Assembly (NCBI RefSeq): GCF_001969445.1 | Contig: NZ_CP017297.1 | Coordinates: forward strand, 2,480,001 to 2,544,000 | DNA length: 64,000 nt | Origin: Brachybacterium sp. P6-10-X1 | GTDB lineage: Bacteria; Actinomycetota; Actinomycetes; Actinomycetales; Dermabacteraceae | Direction: 5' to 3' | Shown here: positions 8,343 to 17,381 of the stretch, in pieces | Numbering within the stretch: position 1 is the first letter of the stretch | Layout: every line of letters starts with the position of its first letter | The notes under the pieces: generated by a model | Told to the model about the DNA's origin: nothing | The model's database searches: none | The model's input: the letters and a program-made list of their open reading frames with translations, nothing else | Translations under genes and position numbers: made by a program

Positions 8343-10102
8343 GCCGGCTCCTCCACGGTGATCTGGGAGTCGACGATCTCCCGGTAGGTCTGGCTGGTCT
8401 CGAGCAGCTCCTCGTGGGTGCCGCGGCCGACGACCCGGCCCTGCTCGAGCACGATGATCTGATCGGCGCCGGTGATGGTGGAGATGCGCTGGGCGACGAT
8501 GATCGTGGTCGCGCCCTCGGTGTGCGCATCCAGCCCTTCCCGCACCGCAGCGTCGGTCGCGACGTCCAGGGCGGAGAAGGAGTCGTCGAAGACGAACACC
8601 CGCGGCCGCGCCACCAGGGTGCGGGCGATGCACAGCCGCTGGCGCTGGCCACCGGAGACATTGGTGCCGCCCTGGGATATCGAGGACTCCAGCCCGGTGC
8701 GCAGGCTCTCCCCCTCGCCGGTGGTGCGGTCGGTGACGAACTCGGTGGCCTGGGCGACGTCGAGCGCCCGCCACAGCTGCTCGTCGTCGGCCGCCGGGTC
8801 GCCGAAGCGCAGATTGTGGCCGACGGTCCCGGAGAACAGGTAGGGCCGCTGCGGCACGAGTCCGACGGTGGCCGAGATCGTGGCGCGGGAGAGGTCGGTG
8901 ACCGACACCCCGTCGAGCTCCACCTGCCCGCTGGTGGCGTCGTGCAGTCGCGGGATCAGGCTGATCAGGGACGTCTTGCCGGACCCCGTGGAACCGATGA
9001 TCGCGGTGGTGCGACCGGCCTCGGCGGTGAAGGAGACACCGTCCAGCACCGGGGACTCGGCACCGGGATAGGAGAAGGTCACGTCGCGGAACTCCACGCT
9101 CGCCCCGCCGGTGGTGTGCTCGAGCGCGACGGGATCGGCGGGCTCGGACAGGGTGGGAGCGGTCTCGAGCACCTCGCCGATGCGCCGGGCGCTGATGATC
9201 GCGCGCGGGAACATCATGAACATGAAGGTGCCCATCATGACGGCCATCAGGATCTGCAGCAGGTACTGCATGAAGGCGGTCAGCGCACCCACCTGCACCA
9301 GACCGTCGTCCACGCGGTGGCCGCCGAACCACAGCACCGAGGCGGTGGCCAGGTGCAGCACGATCGTGATGGCCGGGCCCATGATCACGAACAGCCGGCC
9401 GATCCGCACCGAGGTGTCGGTGAGGGTGGCGTTGGCGCCCTCGAAGCGGGCTGTCTCATGCTTCTCACGCACGAAGGCCCGCACCACGCGGATGCCCATG
9501 ATCTGCTCGCGCATCACGCCGTTGATGGAGTCGATGTTGTCCTGCATCCGCTGGAACAGAGGCATCAGCTGCGTGACGAGCAGGCCGACGATCACCACCA
9601 GGATCGGCACGGAGACCCACACCAGCCAGGACAGCCCGGGGTCCTCCTGGATCGCCATCACGATGCCGCCGATGGACATGATCGGCACCATGACCATGAA
9701 GTTCAGCGTCATCAGCACGAGCATCTGGACCTGCTGGACGTCGTTCGTGGCGCGCGTGATCAAGGTGGGGGCGCCGAAGCGGGACAGCTCCTCGGTGGAG
9801 AAGCGGTCCACCCGGGTGTAGATCGAACGACGCACGTCCCGGCCCATCCCCATGGAGACGCGGGCGCCGAACCAGACGGCCGCAATCGCCGTGATGACCT
9901 GCACCATCGCGACGATCAGCATGATTCCGCCGACCCGCCAGATGTAGGCGGTGTCCCCCGTGGCGACGCCCTGGTCGATGATGTCCGCGTTGAGGCTGGG
10001 CAGGTACAAGGTCGCCATCACCGTGGCGAGCTGCAGCACGATCACGGCGGCCACGTGCGGGAGATAGGGGCGCACGTGGCGTCGGATGACGGTCCAGAGC
10101 AT
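8339..10102 (-). CDS. ABC exporter half-transporter, subunit A (degenerate ATP site)
   Basis: 587 residues with six membrane helices (about 15-300) and an NBD. Walker A is GSTGSGKT at 370-377, the signature is a canonical VSGGQRQ at 482-488, and Walker B is VFVFDD at 502-507 with aspartate where the catalytic glutamate should be. Together with the SAGER signature of subunit B this gives one complete and one degenerate ATP site, the pattern of heterodimeric exporters such as BmrCD or TM287/288. It is the first gene of the two-gene operon. The gap upstream (10103-10607) carries element C. Confidence 0.93.
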   Translation of the reverse strand: MLWTVIRRHVRPYLPHVAAVIVLQLATVMATLYLPSLNADIIDQGVATGDTAYIWRVGGIMLIVAMVQVITAIAAVWFGARVSMGMGRDVRRSIYTRVDRFSTEELSRFGAPTLITRATNDVQQVQMLVLMTLNFMVMVPIMSIGGIVMAIQEDPGLSWLVWVSVPILVVIVGLLVTQLMPLFQRMQDNIDSINGVMREQIMGIRVVRAFVREKHETARFEGANATLTDTSVRIGRLFVIMGPAITIVLHLATASVLWFGGHRVDDGLVQVGALTAFMQYLLQILMAVMMGTFMFMMFPRAIISARRIGEVLETAPTLSEPADPVALEHTTGGASVEFRDVTFSYPGAESPVLDGVSFTAEAGRTTAIIGSTGSGKTSLISLIPRLHDATSGQVELDGVSVTDLSRATISATVGLVPQRPYLFSGTVGHNLRFGDPAADDEQLWRALDVAQATEFVTDRTTGEGESLRTGLESSISQGGTNVSGGQRQRLCIARTLVARPRVFVFDDSFSALDVATDAAVREGLDAHTEGATTIIVAQRISTITGADQIIVLEQGRVVGRGTHEELLETSQTYREIVDSQITVEEPA

Positions 10103-10491
10103 GGTGTTCCTCGGTCAGAGCAGGATGCGATGGGCACAGGTCGATGCCGAGCCGCGGTCGGCGGCGCCACCGCGGTCGGCAGCAGGATCGACCGTAGGGG
10201 CGAAGGCGGACAGATCCTGTCCGCGAAGCGAGTCAGGAAGGCGGGATCGGCCCGGTCGTGCCGGCACGACGGAGCAGATCGTGGAATGGGCCAGATCGAC
10301 ATGCGGAGCAGATCGCTGGGCAGGTCGGCACCCGTCGGCACCCGGACACGACCATGGCGCTCCATCCTCCCGGATTCCGTGCCTCCGCGCACCCGACTTT
10401 CGGAGGAGATTCCCTCTGCGCCCAGCCCCATTCCCCGGTCCCGGTCCACCGCCGCCCCACCGGCTCTCCGACCCTCACCGGTCCCGAGATC

Positions 10492-10540
10492 CGCACTCTC
10501 GTGGCCACCGCCCGCCGTGGCACCCAGTGCGCAGAGCTCG
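10492..10540. repeat. palindromic intergenic element, diverged copy C
   Basis: CGCACT at 10492-10497 pairs with AGTGCG at 10526-10531, with an inner GCCAC/GTGGC stem, followed by GCAGAGCTCG. It has the same order of parts as copies A, B and D (TGC or CAC arm, GCCAC, about 8-nt loop, GTGGCACC, GCAGAACTCG-like end). It lies in the 505-bp gap 10103-10607 between the ABC operon start and the end of the GntR gene; nothing else recognisable is in that gap. Confidence 0.65.
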
Positions 10541-10607
10541 GCATGCAGGGGACCGGCGGACCCTCACCGGTCCCGGCGGAAGCCGACGGGCCCGGGCCGG
10601 GCCCGGG

Positions 10608-11438
10608 TCAGAGGCCCTTGAGCATCGACAGACCGTTCGCGGCGCCGCGCACCGCGGTGGAGGCGAACTGGGCGTGGCGAGGCAGGTAGCGGTCGTCGGA
10701 CCACTCGATCGGGCGACCGTCGATGGTGAAGGCACGCCGCCGCAGACGCATCAGCGGAGCGCCCGGGTCCACGCCGAGCAGCCGGGAGTCGTCCTCGTCC
10801 GCGCCGACGGCGTCGAGGATGCGGGTCGCATGGTGGATGTCGACGCCGCTGGCCATCAGTCGCTCGTAGACCGAGCCCGAATCAGGGTCGAAGGAGAGCA
10901 CGTGGCGGCCCACCTCGTACGGGTAGCACAGGCGCTCGAGCATGATCGGCACCCCGTCGGCGGAGCGCAGGCGCAGCAGCTGGACGACCGGGTCGCCGGG
11001 ATCGATCTCGAGGGAGTCCGCCTGGGCGCGGGTGGCCCAGGATCTCGTCATGGACTCGGTGCGCTGGCCGGGCTCCATCCCCACCTCGCGGCACCACTGG
11101 GTGAAGGACAGCGCCACGTCGAAGGGCTGGACCGGCACCGTCTCCAGCACCACGGAGCGCCTGCCCCGCCCCGAGGAGATCAGCCCCTCGTCGCGCAGGA
11201 TGCCCAGCGCCTGTCGCACCGGACCGCGGGAGGTCTCGAAGCGGGCGCACAGCTCGGACTCGGACGGCACGGTCTGCCCGGGGCCGAGGTGTCCCGAGGC
11301 GATCTCCCGCCGGAGGTACGTGACGATCCCGGCGTAGGTCTGCGTGCCTCGGGCACCGCCCTCGCTCGTCATCCCGCGCCCGGCCCGCGCGCCGTCGGAG
11401 GCCGCCGCCCCTCGCTCCCCCCGTGCACTGCCCGCCAT
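10608..11438 (-). CDS. GntR family regulator, HutC subfamily (UTRA domain), likely phosphonate repressor
   Basis: 276 residues: winged helix-turn-helix at about 30-100 (TYAGIVTYLRREIASG, then VPSESELCARFETSRGPVRQAL) and a UTRA ligand-binding domain to the end (VVQLLRLRSADGVPIMLERLCYP, IEWSDDRYLPRH). The ATG at 11438 is chosen because GGAGGGGAGAGGGG precedes it; an internal ATG at 11372 (MTSEGG) lacks a good site. It is divergent from the phosphonate operon, and a perfect HutC-type site lies between them. HutC-family regulators of phosphonate clusters (PhnF-like) respond to phosphonates or phosphate compounds; the ligand here is inferred. Confidence 0.88.
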   Translation of the reverse strand: MAGSARGERGAAASDGARAGRGMTSEGGARGTQTYAGIVTYLRREIASGHLGPGQTVPSESELCARFETSRGPVRQALGILRDEGLISSGRGRRSVVLETVPVQPFDVALSFTQWCREVGMEPGQRTESMTRSWATRAQADSLEIDPGDPVVQLLRLRSADGVPIMLERLCYPYEVGRHVLSFDPDSGSVYERLMASGVDIHHATRILDAVGADEDDSRLLGVDPGAPLMRLRRRAFTIDGRPIEWSDDRYLPRHAQFASTAVRGAANGLSMLKGL

Positions 11439-11592
11439 CGGTTCCCCTCTCCCCTCCGTCGCCGTCCGCGCCCTCTCTCGCCGTGGTCCGCCCCTGATCC
11501 TATGCACGCCGAACGCCCGGGAGCGGGCCGAGAGCTCCCCAGATGACGTGCTGGTGACCTCCCGGTGACAAATGGCCAACAGGTTGTCGACT

Positions 11593-11602
11593 TGTATATA
11601 CA
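11593..11602. promoter_or_regulatory. HutC-type operator TGTATATACA
   Basis: A perfect 10-bp palindrome, TGTATATACA, contains GTATATAC, an exact match to the HutC-subfamily consensus GTNTANAC. It lies 40 bp before the FAD oxidoreductase start and 155 bp from the start of the divergent GntR gene, in an AT-rich patch that stands out from its surroundings. A second palindrome, GTCTCGAGAC (11632-11641), abuts the oxidoreductase ATG. Confidence 0.7.
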
Positions 11603-11641
11603 TCTCTCGACATGGGCTCGGCGAGAGTCCAGTCTCGAGAC

Positions 11642-12763
11642 ATGAGCACCGAATGCGACCTGATCGTCGTCGGCAGCGGGATCCTCGGACTCGCCACCGC
11701 ACATCGTGCCCTCGACCAGGGCCTCGACGTGACCGTGATCGAGGAGTCCGCGCGCCCCGTCGGCTCCAGCATCCAGAACTTCGGTCACGCCTGCTTCACC
11801 GGCCAGTCCGACGAGCTCCAGGATCTCGCGATGGCCTCCCGCTCCGGGTGGCTGCGCGCGGCGGCCGGCTCCGGCCTGTGGGCCCCCACCGCCGGCACCG
11901 TCGTCCCCGCCGCCACCGCCGCGGAGCTGAGGGTGCTCGAGGAGTTCGCCGCCCATCGCGGCAGCGAGCAGGTGCAGATGCTGACCGTCGCCGAGACCCG
12001 CACCGCCCTCGCCCACGACGAGCTCGAGACCGTCGGCGGCGCCCGGTTGCCCCTGGACATGCGCGTGGACCCGCGCACCGCGGTGCCTGATCTGGCTGCG
12101 CATCTCGAAGCGCGGGGGGTGCGGTTCCGCTGGAACGAGCGGGTGCTGCACACGGCCGACGGGGTCGTCGGGACCACCCGTGGCACCCACCGCGCCGAGC
12201 GCGTCGTGGTGTGCCCCGGGACCGGCGTCGGTGGCCTCGTCCCCGCCATCGCCGATCGTCACGGCATCACCCAGTGCACCCTCGCGATGGCCCTCATCGA
12301 GCGGCCGGAGCCCCTGCCCGCCCATCTCGCGGTGCTCACCGGAACCTCGCTGGCCCGCTACGACGGCTTCGCCGCCATGCCCGGCACCTCAGCCCTGCGC
12401 GCGGAACTGGCCGAGCGCGAGCCCGAGCTGACCGCGTGCCGGGCGAACCTCATGGTCACGGGGATCGGCGGCGGTCTGCTCGTGGGCGACTCGCACGCCT
12501 ACGACGACTCCCCCGACCCTTTCCTCGACGCAGGGCTCTCCGAGCTGCTGCTCGGCAGGGCCGCCGCGCTGCTCGGCATCGAGCGGCCGCGCGTGCTCCA
12601 GCGCTGGCTGGGCCGCTACAGCGACGCGCCCGGCACCACGCTCGTGATCGAGCATCCCGATGCCTCCACCACCGTCGCCGTCGTCACCAGCGGCGTCGGC
12701 ATGACCCTCGGGTTCGGGATCGCCGAGCGCGTGCTCGAGAACGCTCCCGCCCTGGCCGCCTGA
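11642..12763 (+). CDS. FAD-dependent amine oxidoreductase of phosphonate clusters (TIGR03364 type)
   Basis: 373 residues of the DAO/glycine-oxidase fold. The N-terminal FAD-binding motif is CDLIVVGSGILGLATAHRAL (GxGxxG at 11-16) with the acidic end of strand 2 in VTVIEES. The C-terminal RWLGRYSDAPG and GVGMTLGFGIAE are typical of the family. Members next to phosphonatase-like HAD enzymes and PhnCDE are thought to oxidatively deaminate an aminoethylphosphonate or a hydroxy- or N-methyl relative to the aldehyde. ATG 11642 is preferred to 11612 because the FAD fold should start at the N-terminus. First gene of the phosphonate operon. Confidence 0.85.
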   Translation: MSTECDLIVVGSGILGLATAHRALDQGLDVTVIEESARPVGSSIQNFGHACFTGQSDELQDLAMASRSGWLRAAAGSGLWAPTAGTVVPAATAAELRVLEEFAAHRGSEQVQMLTVAETRTALAHDELETVGGARLPLDMRVDPRTAVPDLAAHLEARGVRFRWNERVLHTADGVVGTTRGTHRAERVVVCPGTGVGGLVPAIADRHGITQCTLAMALIERPEPLPAHLAVLTGTSLARYDGFAAMPGTSALRAELAEREPELTACRANLMVTGIGGGLLVGDSHAYDDSPDPFLDAGLSELLLGRAAALLGIERPRVLQRWLGRYSDAPGTTLVIEHPDASTTVAVVTSGVGMTLGFGIAERVLENAPALAA

Positions 12764-12839
12764 CCCCATCGTCCGCAGACCCCGCGCCCCCCGCCTGCAG
12801 ATCTCCCTCCAGAACTCTCCCTCCAGAACAGGACCCGCC

Positions 12840-13793
12840 ATGCCGCACCCCTCGCCCCGCCTCACCCGCCGTCAGGGCTTCACCGCCCTCGCCGGCCTCA
12901 CCGCCGGCGTCCTCGGCACCGGTGCGCTGTCCTCGTGCAGCTCCGGCAGCGCTTCCCAGGAGATCGTGTTCGCCGCGGTCCCCGCCGAGAGCTCCCAGTC
13001 GCTCGAGCAGACCTTCGGCCACATCGTCACCCTCATCGAGCAGGTCACGGGAAGGCCCGTCACCTTCCAGAACGCCTCCGACTACGCGGCGGTCATCGAG
13101 GGCCAGCGCGCCGGAAAGGTCGACATCGCCTCCTACGGTCCCTTCTCCTACGTGATCGCCAAGGACAGCGGCATCGCGCTCGAGGCCATCGCCGCGCCCG
13201 TGCACGAGGAGGGAGCGACCCCCTCCTACACCTCGCTGTGCTACACCCGGGCCGGCAGCGACATCACCTCTCTGGCCGACCTGGCGGGCAAGAAGGTCGC
13301 CTTCGTGGACAAGGCCTCCACCTCCGGCTACCTGGTCCCCCTCGAGGGCCTGATGAGCGAGGACCTCGACATCGACGCGGACCTCGAGGCGGTCCTCGCC
13401 GGCGGCCACGACGCCTCCCTGCTGGCCCTCGCCGGCGGCGAGGTCGACGCGGCCTTCGCCCACGACACGATGCTCACCACCCTCACCGAGTCCGGTCAGG
13501 TCGAGCCCGATGCGCTCACCCCGGTCTGGGAGTCCGAGCCGATCCCGGAGGACCCGATCGCCCTGAACACCTCGACGCTCGACGCCGGGACCATCGAGAA
13601 GATCCGCGACGCCATCCGGACCACGGCCAACAAGCCCGCCCTGGTCGAGGAGGGGATCTGCGAGTCCGAGGAGGACTGCGAACTGCCCGAGGAGATCGAG
13701 TGGGGCTACGTCCCCGTCTCCGACGCGGACTACGACCCGATCCGCCGCCTCTGCACCGTCACCGAGGCCGACGCCTGCAGCTCCGTCAGCTGA
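12840..13793 (+). CDS. phnD: phosphonate ABC transporter substrate-binding lipoprotein
   Basis: 317 residues of the PhnD/PBP type. The N-terminus has a twin-arginine pair (TRRQGF) and a lipobox ending LSSC at residues 30-33, so the mature protein is probably a lipid-anchored binding protein. The core includes SYGPFSYV, LAGKKVAFVDKASTSGYLVPL and VLAGGHDASLLAL, the regular PhnD stretches around the phosphonate pocket. A short 14-bp direct duplication (CTCCCTCCAGAACT) lies just before the gene. It supplies substrate to PhnC and PhnE, which follow directly. Confidence 0.92.
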   Translation: MPHPSPRLTRRQGFTALAGLTAGVLGTGALSSCSSGSASQEIVFAAVPAESSQSLEQTFGHIVTLIEQVTGRPVTFQNASDYAAVIEGQRAGKVDIASYGPFSYVIAKDSGIALEAIAAPVHEEGATPSYTSLCYTRAGSDITSLADLAGKKVAFVDKASTSGYLVPLEGLMSEDLDIDADLEAVLAGGHDASLLALAGGEVDAAFAHDTMLTTLTESGQVEPDALTPVWESEPIPEDPIALNTSTLDAGTIEKIRDAIRTTANKPALVEEGICESEEDCELPEEIEWGYVPVSDADYDPIRRLCTVTEADACSSVS

Positions 13794-13868
13794 CACGAGT
13801 CGCGACACCTGCTCCGAGGCCTCGTCGACGCCCGGCGCGACCTGCACCCCGCACGAAGGGATCCGCTC

Positions 13869-14729
13869 ATGACCGCCACCTCCCGCCCCGAGAACCCCGT
13901 CATCAGCCTGCGCCGCGTCACCAAGGACTTCGGCCAGGGGGTCAAGGGGCTCGACGACCTCAGCCTCGACCTCACGAGCGGCTCGATCACCGCGCTGCTG
14001 GGGCTGTCCGGCTCGGGCAAGTCGACGCTGCTGCGCCACCTCAACGGACTGCAGGGGCCGACCTCCGGCACCGTCCGCGTCCTCGGGGACACGCTCGCGG
14101 ACCTCTCCCCGGTCCAGCTGCGGGTCAAGCGCCGCGACCTGGGCATGATCTTCCAGAGCTTCGGTCTGGTGGGACCGATGTCGGTGCTGGAGAACGTGTG
14201 CACCGGGTCCCTCGGAACGCTGCGCGGCCCCCGCCTCAGCCTGCTGATGTATCCCAAGCCGGTGCGCCGCGAAGCGCTGGCGCATCTGGAGCGCGTCGGC
14301 CTGGCCGATCGCGCCCACCAGAGGGCCGACACCCTCTCCGGGGGCCAGCAGCAGCGGGTCGCGATCGCTCGCTCGCTGCAGCAGCATCCGCGGATCCTGC
14401 TGGCCGACGAGCCGGTGGCCTCCCTGGACCCGGTCTCCTCGGCCCAGATCATCGACCTGCTGAGATCCTTGCGCAACGAGGACGGCCTGACCGTGGTCAC
14501 CGCGCTGCACCAGGTCGAGATCGCCCTCGAGGTCGCCGACCGCGTGGTGGGGCTGCGCAGCGGGCAGGTGGTCTTCGACCACGCGACCGCGGGCCTCGCC
14601 CCGCGTGATGCGGCCCGGATCTACGACTCGGTCGCGACGCCCGCCGCCTCCGAGCTCGAGCCCCTCGCCGATCGACGGCCAACGGCCGCCCCGGTGGTGG
14701 CGGGAGCCTCCTCGGCGGCCCCCGCATGA
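13869..14729 (+). CDS. phnC: phosphonate ABC transporter ATPase
   Basis: 286 residues. Walker A GLSGSGKS at 45-52, the signature LSGGQQQRVAIARSL, and Walker B ILLADEPVASLDP are intact. MIFQSFGLVGPMSVLENVC is the Q-loop region characteristic of PhnC. The last 25 residues are an Ala/Pro-rich tail. The stop overlaps the phnE start (ATGA at 14726-14729), so the two are translationally coupled. Confidence 0.94.
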   Translation: MTATSRPENPVISLRRVTKDFGQGVKGLDDLSLDLTSGSITALLGLSGSGKSTLLRHLNGLQGPTSGTVRVLGDTLADLSPVQLRVKRRDLGMIFQSFGLVGPMSVLENVCTGSLGTLRGPRLSLLMYPKPVRREALAHLERVGLADRAHQRADTLSGGQQQRVAIARSLQQHPRILLADEPVASLDPVSSAQIIDLLRSLRNEDGLTVVTALHQVEIALEVADRVVGLRSGQVVFDHATAGLAPRDAARIYDSVATPAASELEPLADRRPTAAPVVAGASSAAPA

Positions 14730-16426
14730 GCACCTCGACGCCCACCGCCTCCGACGCTCCCGCCCTGGACGAGCGGCCGGCCCGCCCCGTCGGTCGCCCC
14801 TCCCCCGGCTCGCTCGGCGCCGCCGTGGTGATGGCGGTCCTGCTCGGCCTCGGCATCTGGTCGGCCCTCGACCTCGGCATCTCCGTGCCGACGATCCTCG
14901 GCTCGCTCGGCAACGCCGTGGACTTCGCCGGCCGGATGGTCCCGCTCGACTTCCCGCCCGCGTCCGAGCTGGCCGCGATGATCCTGGAGACCCTGGCGAT
15001 CGTGGTGCTGTCCACCGTGCTCGCCGTCGTGCTCTCGGTCCCGGTCTCGCTCGCCGCCGCCCGCGCCACGACCAGCGGGAGGATCACCCGTGGGACCGCC
15101 CGCACCGTGATCGTGCTGGCCCGCGCGGTCCCGGATCTGGTGCTGGCGATCGTGTTCCTGCGTCTGTTCGGGCTGGGCCCGCTGGCCGGCATCCTGGCGA
15201 TGGGGCTGCACTCGGTGGGCATGATCGGCAAGCTCTACGCCGATGCGCTCGAGGAGCTCGACGACGCTCCCCGACAGGCGGTCGAGGTCGTCGGCGGGAC
15301 CCGTCGGCAGCAGATCTGGGCCGCGATCCCGCAGGCGCTGCTGCCGCAGGTGGTCGCGACCGCGCTGCACCGCTTCGACATCAACCTGCGCACCTCGGTG
15401 CTGCTGGGGTACGTGGGCGTGGGCGGGATCGGCCTCGAGATCGCCGACGCCCTGCGCGCCCTGGACTACCAGCGCGGCATGTCCTTGGCGCTGGTGGTGC
15501 TCGCGCTGTGCATCGCGGTCGAGCTGCTCTCCGGCGCCGTGCGTGCGGCGATGCTGCCCCGCAGCGGTGGCCGCAGCACGCCGTCCACCTGGACCGACCG
15601 ACTTCTGGACCGCTCCCGGGGACGCCAGGAACCGTCTGCCGCGGCGCGGATCGAGGTGCCGTGGTCCCTGGCGCGGATCCGTCGTCTGCTCGGGGGCCTG
15701 GCGGTGGTGGTCGTGACTCTCGCGGCGCTGGCGGAGGTCCAGATCAGCATCACCGTGCTGCTGGACGGTCTGCTCGCGATCCCGGAGACGGCCATGCTGT
15801 TCCTCCCGCCCGGTTTCGGCGGCACCGCCTCCACCGTGTTCGCCGATCTGCTGGTCACGCTGCAGATCGCCCTGGCCGCGACGCTGCTGGGCGCGATCCT
15901 CGCCGTGCCCATCGGAGTCCTCGCGGCCCGCACCGTGGTCGCACAGCGCGCCGTGCACACCGGGTTCCGACTGCTGATCGTGGTGATCCGCGGGATCCCC
16001 GAGCTGATCCTGGCGATCATCTTCGTGGTGATCTCGGGCCTGGGCGCGGTGGCGGGCACGCTCGCCCTCGCGCTCGGGGCCGTGGGTCTGCTGTCCAAGC
16101 TGATCGCCGATTCCCTCGAGGAGACCGACGTGCGCGTCCAGGACGCCGTGCGCACCGTCGGCGCGACCGGTCCGCAGGTCTTCTTCGCCGCGACCCTGCG
16201 CCAGGCGGCCCCGGCATTCGTCGCGCACCTGCTGTACCTGCTGGACACCAACATCCGCTCCGCGACCCTGCTCGGGGTGGTGGGTGCGGGCGGCGTCGGC
16301 TTCCTGCTGCTGAACGCAGCCCGGGTCAATCAGTTCGAGGTGGTCACCGCGATCGTGCTGCTGATGGTCGCCGTGGTGCTGGCCGTCGAGGCGCTCTCGA
16401 TCTGGCTGCGCCGCGCGGTGCGCTGA
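14726..16426 (+). CDS. phnE: phosphonate ABC transporter permease, PhnE1-PhnE2 fusion
   Basis: 566 residues, about twice the usual PhnE length, with two permease units in tandem. Each has an EAA-type cytoplasmic loop: YADALEELDDAPRQAVEVVG near residue 172 and IADSLEETDVRVQDAVRTVG near 460, and each ends with a VG.GG helix (LGYVGVGGIGLEIADAL; LGVVGAGGVGFLL). One polypeptide therefore provides both membrane halves for PhnC. Fused PhnE proteins are known in actinobacteria. It is followed by a 244-bp gap before the hydrolase gene. Confidence 0.93.
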   Translation: MSTSTPTASDAPALDERPARPVGRPSPGSLGAAVVMAVLLGLGIWSALDLGISVPTILGSLGNAVDFAGRMVPLDFPPASELAAMILETLAIVVLSTVLAVVLSVPVSLAAARATTSGRITRGTARTVIVLARAVPDLVLAIVFLRLFGLGPLAGILAMGLHSVGMIGKLYADALEELDDAPRQAVEVVGGTRRQQIWAAIPQALLPQVVATALHRFDINLRTSVLLGYVGVGGIGLEIADALRALDYQRGMSLALVVLALCIAVELLSGAVRAAMLPRSGGRSTPSTWTDRLLDRSRGRQEPSAAARIEVPWSLARIRRLLGGLAVVVVTLAALAEVQISITVLLDGLLAIPETAMLFLPPGFGGTASTVFADLLVTLQIALAATLLGAILAVPIGVLAARTVVAQRAVHTGFRLLIVVIRGIPELILAIIFVVISGLGAVAGTLALALGAVGLLSKLIADSLEETDVRVQDAVRTVGATGPQVFFAATLRQAAPAFVAHLLYLLDTNIRSATLLGVVGAGGVGFLLLNAARVNQFEVVTAIVLLMVAVVLAVEALSIWLRRAVR

Positions 16427-16670
16427 CCCGAGCGATGCCCGCAGCGCCCACGACCCGTCGGCCGGACGCCGTCGGCCCATTCCGTCGGCCGACCGTCATC
16501 GGCCGGACCCCGCCGACCCACCCCGTCGGCCGACCGCCGTCGGCAGGCCTCGTCGCCCCACCCCGTCGGCCGTCCCGCGTCGGCGGTCCCTCGTCCGAAC
16601 CTCTCTTCCCCGCCCCTCTCGTCCCGTCGGATCCCCGCATCCGCCCCGTCCGCCCCACCCAGGAGATGAC
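16427..16670. repeat. CGTCGGCC-rich low-complexity spacer
   Basis: The spacer between phnE and the hydrolase consists largely of imperfect repeats of CGTCGGCCGACC and CCCACCCCGTCGG (about 16460-16590). No gene, terminator or promoter motif was recognised apart from CAGGAGATGAC, the ribosome site of the next gene. The repeats could fold into many small GC hairpins. Confidence 0.6.
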
Positions 16671-17375
16671 ATGACCCCTCAGTACCGGCTCGCCGTGTTC
16701 GACATGGCCGGCACCACGATCGACGACCGCCACGAGGTGTATCGCGTGCTGCGCGGGTCCGTCGAGCGGGAGGGCGCCTGCTTCGACGACGCCACCTTCC
16801 AGCAGTGGATGGGCACCGAGAAGCGCTCAGCCATCACGAACCTGCTCCGGATCGGCGGTGTCGACGCCTCCGACGAGCGGGTCGAGGCGGCCTTCGCATG
16901 GTTTCTCGCCGAGCTCACGCGCAGTTACACGGAGAACCCTCCGGTGCCGCTGCCCGGCATCGAGGCCGCGCTGGACGCGCTGCGCGAACGGGGTCTCGCA
17001 GTGGGTCTGACCACCGGCTTCTCCCGGGACATCGCCGATCTGATCCTCGATCGGATGGGCTGGACGGTGGGGCCCGGGGGCCACACCCCGACGGTGGACG
17101 CGGTGGTCTGCGGCGACGAGGTGCCCGAGGGCCGCCCCGCCCCGTTCATGATCCAGCAGGTCATGGAGCGCACCGGCGTCACGGATCCGGGCCAGGTCTT
17201 CTCCGTCGGGGACACCGCGGTGGACGTCGAGTCCGCCCGGCGGGCCGGGGTGCTCGCGGTCGGCGTGCTCACCGGGAAGCTCTCCCGCGCAGACCATGAG
17301 GCCGCGGGCGCTGACCTCGTGGTGGACTCGGTCGCGGAGCTGCCCGCCCGCTCCGATGTCGGCGGACTGGTCTGA
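16671..17375 (+). CDS. phosphonatase-like HAD hydrolase (TIGR03351 type)
   Basis: 234 residues. The HAD nucleophile motif is FDMAGTTID (D11), the DxAGT form special to phosphonatases. The cap carries QWMGTEKR with K51 in the position of the Schiff-base lysine of PhnX, and motif III has arginine in place of lysine (EGRPAPFM). These are the marks of the PhnX sister family that is found with FAD oxidases rather than with the transaminase PhnW. It probably cleaves the C-P bond of phosphonoacetaldehyde or a hydroxylated relative made by the FAD enzyme at 11642. Strong ribosome site CAGGAG. Confidence 0.88.
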   Translation: MTPQYRLAVFDMAGTTIDDRHEVYRVLRGSVEREGACFDDATFQQWMGTEKRSAITNLLRIGGVDASDERVEAAFAWFLAELTRSYTENPPVPLPGIEAALDALRERGLAVGLTTGFSRDIADLILDRMGWTVGPGGHTPTVDAVVCGDEVPEGRPAPFMIQQVMERTGVTDPGQVFSVGDTAVDVESARRAGVLAVGVLTGKLSRADHEAAGADLVVDSVAELPARSDVGGLV

Positions 17376-17381
17376 GCGGCG

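Noticed and set aside
5769-8387. Very long plus-strand open frame (872 codons) opposite the ABC exporter
   Set aside because: It is the antisense of a clear ABC gene, His/Gly/Asp-rich with no domain; long antisense frames are expected at this GC content.
12684-14582. 632-codon minus-strand frame opposite phnD-phnC
   Set aside because: Low-complexity Gly/Val/Asp/Arg composition and fully antisense to well-identified genes.
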